Shown here: positions 1 to 20,100 of the stretch, piece by piece | Position numbering within the stretch: the first letter of the stretch is position 1 | Layout: each line of letters starts with the position of its first letter | NCBI RefSeq assembly: GCF_049243985.1 | Contig: NC_135384.1 | Location: 17,852,501 to 17,916,500 of the forward strand | DNA: 64,000 nucleotides | Direction: 5' to 3' | Origin: Paroedura picta | Lineage: Eukaryota; Chordata; Lepidosauria; Squamata; Gekkonidae | Position numbers and translations under genes: made by a program | The notes under the pieces: generated by a model | The model's database searches: none | Told to the model about the DNA's origin: nothing | What the model saw: the letters and a program-made list of their open reading frames with translations, nothing else

Positions 1-792
1 AACAAGATGCAATTTAATAAAGATAAGTGTAAAGTTCTGCATCTGGGTCAGAAAAATGAAAAGCATGCCTACTGGATGGGGGATACGCTTCTAGGTAACA
101 CTGTGTGTGAACGAGACCTTGGGGTACTTGTGGATTGTAAACTAAACATGAGCAGGCAGTGTGATGCAGCGGTAAAAAAGGCAAATGCCATTTTGGGCTG
201 TATCAACAGAGGCACCACATCAAAATCACAAGATGTCATAGTCCCATTGTATACAGCACTGGTCAGACCACACCTGGAGTACTGTGTGCAGTTCTGGAGG
301 CCTCACTTCAAGAAGGACGTAGATAAAATTGAAAGGGTACAGAGGAGAGCGACGAAGATGATCTGGGGCCAAGGGACCAAGCCCTATGAAGATAGGTTGA
401 GGGACTTGGGAATGTTCAGCCTGGAGAAAAGGTTGAGAGGGGACATGATAGCCCTCTTTAAGTATTTGAAAGGTTGTCACTTGGAGGAGGGCAGGATGCT
501 GTTTCTGTTGGCTGCAGAGGAGAGGACACGCAGTAATGGGTTTAAACTTCAAGTACAACGATATAGGCTAGATATCAGGAAAAAAAAATTCACAGTCAGA
601 GTAGTTCAGCAGTGGAATAGGCTGCCTAAGGAGGTGGTGAGCTCCCCCTCACTGGCAGTCTTCAAGCAAAGGTTGGATGCACACTTTTCTTGGATGCTTT
701 AGGATGCTTAGGGCTAATCCTGCGTTGAGCAGGGGGTTGGACTAGATGGCCTGTATGGCCCCTTTCAACTCTATGATTCTATGATTCTATAA
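1..792 (+). mobile_element. CR1 LINE, 3' part
   Basis: An open frame at 7-702 matches the C-terminal part of the CR1 ORF2 reverse transcriptase ([31 protein letters not shown]). It is followed by the short CR1 3' UTR and terminal ATTCTATG repeats. The left end is cut by the window. Confidence 0.92.
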
Positions 793-879
793 CTCACAAC
801 AACCTGCCTACCCACAGTGACCCACAGTGCTCTGCAGGTACCAATTTGCTGGCTGTTCCCAGCCCCAGAGAAGCTTAGG

Positions 880-930
880 GGGTTAGACTAGATGGCCTGT
901 GTGACCCCTTCCAACTCTATGATTTATGAT
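880..930 (+). mobile_element. CR1 3'-tail fragment
   Basis: Shares the GGTTAGACTAGATGGCC ... CCAACTCTATGA tail of CR1. Confidence 0.7.
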
Positions 931-937
931 TTCCCAG

Positions 938-1060
938 AAAGTAGAGAGGGGAACCAGGGGCTCTGTTATGTTAGACTTGATTCTCATCAACAGGAAAGAA
1001 CTTGTAGATGAGGTGCAAGTAGTGGGCATACTTGGTAGTTGTGACCATCTGTCTCAGCAG
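938..1060 (+). mobile_element. CR1 fragment, endonuclease-region
   Basis: Short piece reading [19 protein letters not shown], typical of the CR1 ORF2 endonuclease. Confidence 0.6.
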
Positions 1061-1269
1061 AAGCTGAATATGGGCTCTCCAAGATGTTTTCATGAGAACC
1101 ATAGCAGGCACACTTTGTACAAGCTGCAATTTTTGCATCAGGGACATGGGCAGGCCAGCATAGAGTGAGTCACAGAAGTCTAACTAACTAATGCTTCACA
1201 TTAGTCTAACTAACTAATGCTCAATTCCAAGTAACTAATGTTTTGGCACCCCTCCTTTAGGGCAGTGAG

Positions 1270-1911
1270 CAATCGAACTACCTTAAACAACTGTGCCAGG
1301 CATGAACTCACAGATGCAGTGGAGGCAGCATAAAAGTCCCATTTTGCCCTCTTGCCTGCCATCTCATACAGCATGCAATAAAATATTCCTGAGGCCTCGT
1401 TGCAGTCTTCTTCCACAGTTGCTTTTGCTGTCCCGCTTTCCTCTCCCTCTCCAGAGGTTCTGCAGAATATCATGGGGCCTGTTTGAGGCGGAGGCAGAGA
1501 GGGTGTCGGGGAGTGATCTTGTCAATAGTGATGGTCCGGCCTGCCTACCAGTCTTCCACCAAGGCAACCAACAAGTTGCCAGGAGGCAATGAGCCCCACA
1601 GAGCATTCAAGAATCCTTCTGGATCCGTACTCTGTTGGTAGGCAAATACACACCCATCACCAGGCCTTCAGGACATATTACTCTGAGCATGGGACAACGT
1701 TAGCTGCCATCATATCCACCTCTACCCCTGCGCCGAAGATCAAATCAAGGGTATGGCCAGCCTGACGGGTTAGGTCAGCAACCAACTGCAAGAGCCCACT
1801 GTCACCATGGCCAACATCAGTTCTGGGCCTAGAGATGATGACTCCATGTGGACATTGAAGTCCCCCAGGACTACATGAAAGAAATACAAGTACACGAGCA
1901 TGAAAGTTCAA
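1270..1911 (-). mobile_element. L2 LINE, endonuclease region (3' half of a split copy)
   Basis: The minus strand reads ADLTRQAGHTLDLIFGAG and LLTRSLPDTLSASAS, as in the L2 endonuclease and linker. The 5' part seems to continue at 2829-3110, across an intervening CR1. Confidence 0.7.
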
Positions 1912-2828
1912 TTGAGTGTATTTGGGTAATATAAAAGGAGTAGGGAAGGAGAATGGTATTACTGTGGGGGTATGCTATAGACCACCAAGCCAGTCAGAGG
2001 ATTTGGATGAGGTGGAAGTAGTAGGCACACTTGGTAGTAGTGGCCATGTGATTATGAAATTCACAATCGTGGGAAAGAGAAAACCTTTACAGAGTCGTAC
2101 ATATAGACTGGACTTCAGGAAAGCTGATTTTGACAGACTTAAAGGCATGTTGGGCAGAGAGATGTGAGTCCAAGAGGGCTGGGAGTTTCTTAAAAGTGAA
2201 ATACTGAAGGCTCAATTCCCTTGAGAAGAAAAGATGGAAGGAGCCTAAGGAAGCCAAGGTGGCTCTATAAAACGATTTCAGGAATAAAAAAAAAGAGTCA
2301 TTTAGGAAATGGAAGGAAGGCCTTATTACCAAGGATGAGTATAATCAAATAACAAATAATTGTAGGGGGAGTGTTAGAAAAGCTAACCTAGCAAGAAATG
2401 CTAAACATAGCAAAAAAAGGGTTCTTTAGTTATATTTCAAGTAAGAAAAAGAGTAGGGACGCCGTAGGACAAGAAAGTGAACTTATAACAGATGATAAAG
2501 AGATGGCTGAACTGCTTAACTCCTATTTCTCCTCAGTCTTCTCTTGTGAGGGAAATGGCAGTCTTCAAGCCAAGGTTGGATACACACTTTTCTTGGATGC
2601 TTGAGGATGCTTAGGGCTGATCCTGTATTGAGCAGGGGGTTGGACTAGATGGCCTGTATGGCCCCTTCCAACTCTATGATTCTATGAAATACAGATCAAT
2701 GTGGCAAAAACATAACAAAACGGGGGATGGGAATGGTGGCCTAGGATCACTGTGGGGGCAATCCATAAACACCTAGTTTCTTTAAATGAAATGAAGTCTT
2801 CTGGGCCAGATTAATAGCATCCAAAGGA
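1912..2828 (+). mobile_element. CR1 LINE fragment (endonuclease to RT linker)
   Basis: Matches the CR1 copy at 56.7-58.9 kb (YRPPSQSEDLDEVEVVG; KKKSRDAVGQ; MAELLNSYFSSVFS). It is interrupted by a second CR1 3' end at about 2566-2687 and sits inside an L2 copy. Confidence 0.85.
2566..2687 (+). mobile_element. CR1 3' end nested in CR1
   Basis: The sequence jumps from the linker to CAGTCTTCAAGCCAAGGTTG and the CR1 tail ending CTATGATTCTATG. The host CR1 then resumes, with a short GAAAT-like duplication at the junctions. Confidence 0.75.
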
Positions 2829-3110
2829 CTTGGCGTTGCACAGCATCAGTGTCGGAATCACCCTAGCCGCCTCCTCATTATTTCTGGGGATAGGATGGAG
2901 GTTAGAAGTGTTATGAGCGTATTCGTACGGCTCCTGGTCATGAATATGTGAAAGCCAGGAGTCCACTGGACATTCCCATCTCCTGACTCTTCTCTTTTCC
3001 TACCGTCTCTCACTGTGGTATCTCCCTTGGTCCATAGTGGTTGGGATCCCTGACTCCACCTGCGACCCTCCTCAGCTATTATCATACCTTGACATTCCCT
3101 CCCACAATGG
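2829..3110 (-). mobile_element. L2 LINE, 5' part of ORF2
   Basis: The minus strand reads TLMLCNAK at the start of the endonuclease, and the upstream part resembles 23.35-23.6 kb. Confidence 0.6.
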
Positions 3111-4071
3111 TACAGCTGGCAATAACCTACCTCTTATGCTAGCACGGAGGAGTAAAATTGCACGGAGGAGTATAATTGCTTCAAGATAGAGAGCTTAAAG
3201 CCGAGAGATACGTCTTAATTGATATATTACTGTTAAATGGATTACAGACTCTGCAGTGGCAATCATTGAAGAAGTATTTGAAAACGGGGAAAAATATACC
3301 TTGGAGCCCGTTCTTATTGCCCCAAAATTATATGATTTATGCACCAAACAAGAATGGCTGTGAGATTTATCATTTTGGCCTGCTGATTTCATTTTTCTCT
3401 TACAAGAATAACTAGAGCTGACTAACAAAATGAAACTCCAAAGTCCAGTGACCATTGTTGTTTACTTTGGGAGGGAAGCACTGGATCGGGACGATATTCT
3501 TACTCAATATTAATATTCCAATTGCCACTTGATGGTAGGGGTGAGATGATCAAATTGCCAGTTCCATGATAATCCGAGAAGTCTCCAGTGACTGCCCACC
3601 GGTCAGGGACAACTCTGCTGTCGACCAGATTGGTTCATACTGTATAGGCATATTGTTTCTCTCCCCTCCACGGTGTATCTCCAGTCCGAATCAACACAAA
3701 AGCTTGTAACTGCAATAAAATGTACTTATCAGGTTCTGAATTTTCAGCTCTTTAAAAAGTTTCTATCTCCTTTTGTTGCAGACCTATGCAGACATACCTT
3801 TACAACAAAACAAGATAGAGACTTTTCAAATGAAAGCTGAGAACCTGATAAGATAGCTTGCTATAATAATATTAAATTGCCAATTTAAGAAAACTGTTTA
3901 AAAGCCTACATTGGCATGGGGGGGAGGAAGGAATGGCCACCCCTAGAGGATTAGAGTAGAGGAAATATAGGGAGGTCTGCCATGCAGAAGTCCTGTTGTC
4001 ACACTGTCATGCTGCCCTGTATTAGCACCTGCAGCAGCATTAGGGAAGCCACATAAGCAAAACCAACTTAC
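3111..4071. other. MED25 intron 4 remainder: unidentified sequence and an imperfect palindrome
   Basis: 3111-3722 shows no gene and no repeat I can name. At 3730-3850 there is an imperfect palindrome of about 50-base arms (CTTATCAGGTTCTGA ... CTGAGAACCTGATAAG), probably a folded-back transposon remnant. Confidence 0.5.
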
Positions 4072-12367
<8,296 letters not shown>

Positions 12368-12499
12368 TTCCTCCAGCTACCTAAGATGGGGAGGGGCTAT
12401 ACACCAACCATATTCTTTAATGAAAAGAAGCAAAATTTACATCAGTGACCAATAATATTCAATGCAAAGGAACATAAAAGGCATACAGTATCTGGTGTA

Positions 12500-12997
12500 G
12501 GGTTGCCAACCTCCATGTGATGGCTGGAGATCTCCTGGGATTACAACTGATTTCTAGATTTCGAGAGCCAGTTTGGTGTAGTGGTTAGGAGTGCGGACTT
12601 CTAATCTGGCATGCCAGGTTCGATTCTGCGCTCCCCCACATGCAGCCAGCTGGGTGACCCTGGGCTCGCCACAGCACTGATAAAACCGTTCTGACCGAGC
12701 AGTGATATCAGGGCTCTCTCAGCCTCACCCACCCCACAGGGTGTCTGTTGTGGGGAGAGGAATGGGAAGGCAACTGTAAGCCGCTTTGAGCCTCCTTCGG
12801 GTAGGGAAAAGCGGCATATAAGAACCAACTCTTCTTCTTCTTCTTCTAGATCCTAGAAGGGGGTTCACTTGGAGAAAATGGCTGCTTTGGAAGGCAAACT
12901 ATGGCATTATATCCCATTGAACACCCTCCCCAAGCCCTGCCCTCTTCCTGTTCCACCGCCCAAGTTTCCAGATATTTCCCAACCTAAAATTGGCAAT
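12500..12997 (+). repeat. Reptile interspersed repeat (GGTTGCCAACC family), split by a SINE
   Basis: Starts AGGGTTGCCAACCTCC and ends AAATTGGCAATCCT. It contains GGAGAAAATGGCTGCTTTGG, shared with copies at 21.2, 36.5 and 60.0 kb. A Sauria SINE interrupts it. The class is unknown to me. Confidence 0.65.
12561..12848 (+). mobile_element. Sauria SINE (near full length)
   Basis: tRNA-like head (GTGTAGTGGTTAGGAGTGCG, GGTTCGATTC), BovB-like 3' part, (TTC)n tail. Target copies TTCTAGAT flank it. Confidence 0.92.
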
Positions 12998-13739
12998 CCT
13001 AATCTGGTAGGGGAGGGGTGAGCACAGCAATGGAAATGGGAGAGAAACATACACTAATAATTTAGTAGTGGTTTTCAGGAGAAAGCAGCAAATCAACAAG
13101 TAAGGCAGAGCCAGACAAATAGGGCCTCCTTGATTGGACCTCAAATCCATCTAGTCTTGCATATTTTCCCCCACAGGGACCATCTCACAAGCGAAGGAAG
13201 CCCTTGCTATTTTCACCAAATTCTAGTTCAAAGTATCTTGCCTGGACGTTTGAGTATCACTCTAAGCATACTTACTGTCAAGCCAACATGCAAAGACGCC
13301 ATTTGATTACGACTGTTTTAATAATGCCTGCTGTGCCTTCTCCGTGAGCTTAACCCTTTTTATTAAAGCCATCGACAGCTGCCGTTTCACTTCTTGTAGC
13401 AGCGAGTTTCTTAATTAAACGTCCGAAGGGGGGGGGGGGTGGACGTTGCTGGTTTGCGCTGGCCTGAACCTGAACAACCTGAACCACCCGTTTAACAGTT
13501 GCATGAGATTAGCACCGCATCAACTCGAGCTTTATAGAAGAAGGAGCCCCGAATTCTCTGCCGCCAATTTCTCAACGTTGGACCTCACTTTAGCAGAACA
13601 GAAAAGAAATAGAATCCACGTAGCCCAATAAATAAAGAGGAAATGGAGAAAAGATATCTGCCTCAGCCTCCCCTAGGCAATATTTCCCTCAAAGTCTGAC
13701 TCCCACCCCTTCCTTCCCCCCTCCATACCCAACGCTGAC
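12998..13739. other. MED25/FUZ intergenic stretch without a recognised gene
   Basis: No gene or named repeat is seen. It may hold a non-coding MED25 first exon (a donor-like ACA|GTAAGT on the minus strand near 13275), but this is inference. Confidence 0.4.
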
Positions 13740-14074
13740 ATCCGGCTAGCTCTGCCTTGCCGCCCGCCGACCGGAAGCGCTTTCCTGCAGGTCTGGCCTC
13801 AACGCGCATGCGTGTGACGCGCGGAGCATTCTGCGTCCTTTGAATAGAATTTTATTTCTTCCCAGAGGCGGAGAAGAAACGCCGGAGAGTAACCAACCAG
13901 CGAGGGGAACATGTTGCCATGGCAACGGGGCCGCTTGAGCATCCCAGCATTCAGCGAGTTCCCAAGATGGCGAACCTGAGCTCGGGGAAGAAGTAGGAGA
14001 GGAGGGCTGGGGACCTGCAAGAGGCATGAAGCAAGCGGAGCTGGAGGCCGCCGGCGGAGTTCTTCAGTCTGGAG
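13740..14074. promoter_or_regulatory. CpG-rich bidirectional promoter, FUZ (+) / MED25 (-)
   Basis: The stretch is rich in CpG and has no obvious TATA box. Visible motifs are an ETS-type ACCGGAAGC near 13770, an NRF1-like CGCGCATGCG at 13803-13812, the X-box at 13913-13926 and a YY1-like CAAGATGGCG at 13963-13972. It lies between the divergent FUZ and MED25 starts. Transcription start sites cannot be fixed from sequence. Confidence 0.75.
13913..13926. promoter_or_regulatory. X-box (RFX binding site)
   Basis: GTTGCCATGGCAAC is a perfect 14-bp palindrome that fits the RFX X-box (two GTTGCC half sites, 2-bp spacer). It lies 149 bases upstream of the FUZ start codon. Confidence 0.75.
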
Positions 14075-14176
14075 ATGTGGGAGGAAAGCGGCGACTCCGT
14101 GACCTTGCTGTGCCTTACAGCCAGCAGTGGAGTGCCCTTGTATTGCAGGAGCCGCGGTGACTCCGTCAAGCAGCAG
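14075..14176 (+). CDS. FUZ: FUZ exon 1
   Basis: 34 codons starting MWEESGDSVTLLCLTASSGV and ending VKQQ, before a GTGAGG donor. It sits at the downstream end of the CpG-rich promoter. Confidence 0.95.
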
Positions 14177-17100
14177 GTGAGGGTTGTGGCTGCTGCTTCC
14201 TTCCCTCCGGCAAGAGCATTTCTTTGCTTCCCGCTTGCTCGGCTCAAGGGTCTTCCCTGCTGTGCATAAGATACATAGATTTGTGCTCTGGCTGGAAACA
14301 CTATTATGAAACAAGAATCCAGCGACGCCTTAAACCAGGGGTAGTCAAACTGCGGCCCTCCAGATGTCCATGGACTACAATTCCCAGGAGCCCCTGCCAG
14401 CAAATGCTGGCAGGGGCTTCTGGGAATTGTAGTCCATGGACATCTGGAGGGCCGCAGTTTGACTACCCCTGCCTTAAACAATAACAATTCTATTGTGAAC
14501 TTCATTTCATGAGTCGGAGCTTGCTGGTGCATTGGTGAAGTAATTCAGGAAACTTCATTCCTTGGATTCCTACTTTATTTTGCTGCCTCAAATGAACAGA
14601 CTTACCCATGTACCCTCCTGGAAGTTTTGTATTATCTTGAAACTTTTGGCTTGTAAAAGACACACAAGCCACTTTCTTGAAAAACAGTAGTCACTTCTGC
14701 TATATGGTGAACAACACATTTGTATTTTAAAAAAGCACAAACTTTCCTTTATTTCAATATATTAATTAAGAGATATGTTCTGTGACATTTCTCTTGGAAA
14801 GCACTGTGATAAAACTTTTACATTCTGTCTCAAATAAATCAGAACATTTTAGTATATTATTGATTCATTTATTTTTATTAATATATTATTTGTGGTAGTT
14901 GATTTTTTTTGACAAGTACAAGATAAACCAAGAATTAAAACTCAGACTCACAGGAAGCTTCTGGTACAATAAATTGGTTCATTTTTAAGGTGCCAGAGGA
15001 GTCTTCATAGCCAAAACAATCCCATAGGCTTGTGGCACATGTAAAGATTAGCATACTTATGTGACATGAGCTTTTGGGAGCCAGGGCTCACAAAAGTATT
15101 TTATTTACATTAATTACAGTATGCATTTCTCTCTGAGAAACAAAGTGTAAGTGAATGAAATTAGTAAAACTCTTTCTGCCAGTTCAATAATGAAATTATT
15201 CAATAATGAAATTATTGAACTGGCAGAAAGAGTTAAACTCAACAATCTGCTATTAGTACTGTACAGTGCATAGGTTGCCCACTTAAAATCTCTTCAGAAA
15301 AGAACTTTAAGAACAGTTTAAGAACTAGAGTAGACAATAGTTAGTGAGAGGCCAGTGTTCTGGCATACTAGTGAATTTACAAAACTGTCTTATAGCAAGT
15401 TCTCCTTTTCAATAGAAGTGTGCGATAGATTGCACATTGGGAAAGCTTCCAGCATGAAGATTCTGGTTTAAACTGTGACAGCTGCATAACGTGAAAATTA
15501 CTCAAGATTGTTATTACTCTGAAAGATGAAAATTGTGAATCACAAAAAATAATAGTGCTCACCTGCTCTTCTAGCTCCCCTTCTCTGTGATTGGCTCCCT
15601 CAATGGGGTTCACATGTTTGGTTCCAACTTGGATGTCCTGCTGACAGCTGCCTCTACAGAGAACACTCGTGTGGTGTGGAAAGTGTTCCACAACAGGTGA
15701 GCAAAGAAATTGTACTGCAAGAGCTACTGCACTGATATCAGGTGATCAGGGGGCAAATTATCAAATGGTTTAACAATTTTTGTAGTTGCCATCAAATAGT
15801 GGGAATACTGAAAATATCCATATCTGTGCTTTTTAAATAAGAACTCAATATCTAGTTTTAGTGCTTGCATTAAAAAAAAATAGACCTGGCTAATACTCAG
15901 GATATAGGCTATCTTTATTTAGTACATCCATTTTAAGAGGCTGGGGGGTTATTAGGCAAGATGGTCTCAGGCACTTTTCTGGACCCCTGCATTCTCATTC
16001 TTCTCATTAGCACCCACAGCACCATTGTATGCAGCAGTTCTCAGAAGACATGTAAATTGAAGATTGTATACTAACCAGCTTCCAGGACCTTGTTAGAATG
16101 GGAGGGGGGGTTCTCCCACTTTTCTGGTTGTAGGTATCTGTGCCACCACTTAGTCTCCACACTAACGGGGGGGGGGGGGGAAGGATTGCAAACAAAAAGA
16201 ATTAAAATGTTTTCTTGGGCTCTCTTTGCTTCCCAAGATATTTCCCTCCCTCACACAAACAGCTAGAGCAGCCTGTTCGCCCAACCAAGACAGCAAGGAA
16301 GGAACACAGTGTAAAAAACATCAGTTGCAAAAGCAAATACAAACGATTTATATTAGGAGCAGTCATGCCACATAATACTAACAAAATACTTGGGTGTTGC
16401 ATTATGAAGTTTTAGGCTTGAATCCCATTAAAGTAAAAACTTACTTTGTTAGTATTATGCTAATTGTTCACAGCTTTGCCTGTGTTGTCATTATTGGTGT
16501 TGTTTTCATATTCTAGTAGATAACTATGTTTGTAGGACTTCCTTCAAAGAAGACAAATGGCAAGCTTAATTGGCAGAACTGGCAGACTGAGGAAGAGTCA
16601 TCAGAATGGACTTTTTATCCAGAACTCCGTCTTTGGACTTTTATTATTTGGATGCCATTCTTTATCTACATTTGCAGCTCCCAAGTATTTTGTCAGAAGA
16701 ACTTTGAGGATTGTCTTATTACTATTAGCTTAAATGTGGGAATGTTTTACAACTCTATGTGCTCCTAATATAAACCATCTGTATTTGCCCAACACAGTTG
16801 TTTTCTGCTTTTGTGATTGCCCAACCAAGCCTGATCTCATCAGAGCTTGGAAGCTAAGCAAGATCAGTCATAGTACTTGAATAGGAAACCACTAAGGGAG
16901 AAAAGGATTTCTATGGCAAACCCCCTCTATTAATGTCTTGCCTTCAAAACTCATGGTCTGGGGTCTCCGAGGGTTTTTTATGACTTGATGACACATAATG
17001 ACTCTGAAGTTATTCAGGTCTTTTGCATCTCATTTCATGATAAGGATAATGCCAAAACAAGTCACTAACCAAGGTAGCGGGAGACAGATCTTTGAAAATA

Positions 17101-20100
17101 CAGTGGTACCTGTTAAAAGCTGTAGCACTGAATCGGCAGTGCCTTCTTTGGCATTCCAGCATTTTTGCCTCTCTCAACATTGTATGTTTAATGTTCCCAG
17201 CATCACCCTTATTGTCCTGTCCTCAGACGAAGGTGAAAGTGACTTCAGCCTTGGGAGACTCCTTGACAATGTCTTCAATGCCATGGTGAGTAATAAGGGT
17301 GATAGAAAGCTATTCTCAGCCTGCAAAAGGAGCTAGCGGTACAAGCCCAGTCCATTGGTGTGGGGGTGGGGGTGGGGACAAACAGTGAAAGGCGAGGCAC
17401 CTAAGTTAGTTATGTTTAGCCTTTATTTTAAATATTCCATATAAAAGCTGCAGATAGTCTTCTCAGGGAGTGTCTATCCCCCCTCCTTCACTTTCTCTAT
17501 GCCTTCCTTCCTTCCCACCTCCCAGGCCTCCCCCAACCACCCACCGCCCAGTAGCGCCCGCTGTATTTTCTCTACAGCAGACTTAATTTCTAGTAGAATC
17601 ATAAAGTTGGAAGTTACTCCCAGAGTCATCTAGTCCAACCCCCTGCAGAATGCAGGAAATTCACAACTACCTGTCTATCCACAGTGACACCGATTCCATG
17701 CCCAGATGATGCCTCCTCCCCCCCAACCCCAACCCCCCCCCCAAAAAAAACCCCACCCCAGAATCCATGGCTGTTCTGGCCTGGAGGAAATTGGCCTCCC
17801 AACTCCAAAGTGGCAATTAGCATTTCCCTGGGCATGCAACAAAGAGACACAAGAGCCAAGCTCAGACACAATCCCTTCTGTCCACCAACTTACAGTCTGC
17901 CTAAGTTCACAGAATCAGCATTTCCATCAGGTGGCTATCTAGCCTCTGCTTTAAAACTCCCAAGGAAAGAGAACTTGCCACCTCCTGAGGAAGCCTGTTC
18001 CACTGAGAAACCGCTCTAACTGTCAGGAACTTCTCCTGGATGTTTAGCCGAAAATTCTTTTGAATTAATTTCATCCCATTAGTTCTGGTCCGTCCGTCTG
18101 GGGCAACAGGTGACAACTCTGCTCCATCCTCCGTAACAGCTCTTCAGGTACTTGAGGATGATTGAAACTATTATTTTAAGCTGCTGAGTCAGTCAGAAAC
18201 CTCAATGGGCAAAAGCCCCACCTGGCCCCACCCACTTTCAAAAAACACTTTGATGGCTGCCTGCAGTCGTTGGAGCAGAGATCCAAGTCTTCATTAGTGA
18301 TTGCAGGCATGGATTTGGGATCATTTTAGATGAATTACTCTCTTAGAAAACTGCACTCTTTGCACCTGGGGTATTAGAGAACCTAAAAGTTATCATTCCT
18401 AAAGAACACAGAGGACATGATGAACAAAGCAGGGCTAGAAACTAGCTTAGCTGCTGAGGGAGCTGGCAGTTGTCCTCCTGTGCACATAATCTTTCCTTGA
18501 GAGGTTTCCCTTCTGATTTAGGAATTGTATGTTTTGCCATAGGTGTTGGTGTTGGGCCTGGAGGAATTGGTGAATGCACGTAACATTGAACGTCTCAAAA
18601 AGGACCTGAAGGTAAGTTGTGAGCCAGGGTCTGCCAGAGACTTGGAGGTCAGATTGTAGGTTCTGTTGGGCCTTAAGAAGCGGAAAGGCATTGCATATGG
18701 GAATCTTCCCAGCTGGGCCGGGCCAAGGGCAAAGCCATAGTTTTAGAGACTGCTTGCTGCTCCAGTCTGTGTTGCTCTTTCAGATCAGTTGAAGGGATCT
18801 TTTGCTGCAGTCTGAATGACAGGGCACCTGCTGATACCTGCTTTAGAGCCTCCTTTTCTCAGAAAGTCCAGCTGGTCACTCAGAAATCACACTCAACTTC
18901 TTCTCCCTTCTAGGCATGTTACAGGTTGATTGACAGTTTCCTGGAGCTTGGCAAATGCAGCGCTGACCTGACCCACTACGTGGAGTGTACTGTGGTGCCC
19001 TCCAGGGCCATCCTGCAGGTGAGGCTCGCTTTTCACAACAGGTTACAACTACCTCTCCACATACACACACTTTCTCACCCTAACCCACCAGAATTGAAAC
19101 TTAAAAGCAACACAAATCTAATAGCCCCTGTGGTGTTTTGGTTCATGTGTTAGGCTGGCCCCAGCAAGACAAATCTGTGTCCTTCCACAAACCCTGCTAA
19201 GTAATCTTGAGGCGGTCACAGTCCTGCTGTCTTTCTAATCTACCTCAGAGGGTTGTTGTTAGGACAAAATGGAGAATGGAAGACCTGTGTTCAAATGCCC
19301 CTTGCAACTTGCAATGCTGTCTTCTTTGTGAGGCAGTGGGTCAGTGGTAGAGCATCTGGTCTGTATGCAGAAGACCTTACGTCCACTCCTGGGCACCACT
19401 AGTCCACATGATGTGGTAATAGGTGATGGAAAGGCCTTCTCCTTGAGATCTTAGAGAGCCACCAACAGTCAGAGCAGACACTGGCCAGGATAGATCAGTG
19501 GCATAAGACCCCCCTCCTCTCTGGGATTAATAACATCCCAGCTGTGAGAACAAGCTGGTGGCACAAGGGAGGAAGTCCATGGATGATCACATGTCATATA
19601 TACACGAGGTAATCTTTTTGCTTGCACTGGCAGAGGAGTTAAGGGGAATGTGGTAAGAGCGTGCTAATAGAGTGATTGGTAAAAACATGGCTTGATGCAT
19701 AGCTTTCTTTGGCTGGGGATCCTTGGACTATCTCGTATTGACATACTTGTAAGCTTGCCAGTGGGCAAACCTTGATTTTCCTTCTCCGCCCCATTCAGGA
19801 ATGCCTGGAAGCCTTTGCCAGCTCAGCTGAGTCAAGGTTTGGCAGTCTGCTTACTGGGGGCCATGTGTTGTGCGCCACGGAGCAATGGTGGCAGCTTGCA
19901 GCTCAGGAGGCCATGCTGCTGATATGGGTGGTGCGCACACTGCCCCCCCACACCTCCCGCGATCTGCCCGTTTACCTTCCTCATGGCAGTCCTACAGTGA
20001 GTAAACAGATAGATTGGGAGGGAAGGTGGTGAGATGGGAACCGAGTTTGACGGTTTTCCTTTTCCCTTTCTCTTCAACAGGTTCCTCACCGATTCCTGAC

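Noticed and set aside
7-702. 231-codon open frame as a host gene
   Set aside because: It is the C-terminal part of a CR1 LINE reverse transcriptase and is followed by the CR1 3' tail.
1178-1240. CRISPR-like spaced repeats
   Set aside because: Only two copies of a CTAACTAACTAATGCT unit; a small tandem duplication in vertebrate DNA.
3180-3700. Possible old coding element
   Set aside because: No motif I can name in any frame, so I make no call.
12579-12640. tRNA gene at the head of a Sauria SINE
   Set aside because: tRNA-like promoter boxes joined to a BovB-type tail; a retroposon, not a gene.
13951-14532. 193-codon minus-strand frame over FUZ exon 1
   Set aside because: It runs through the palindromic hAT element and the antisense of FUZ exon 1, with no protein family.
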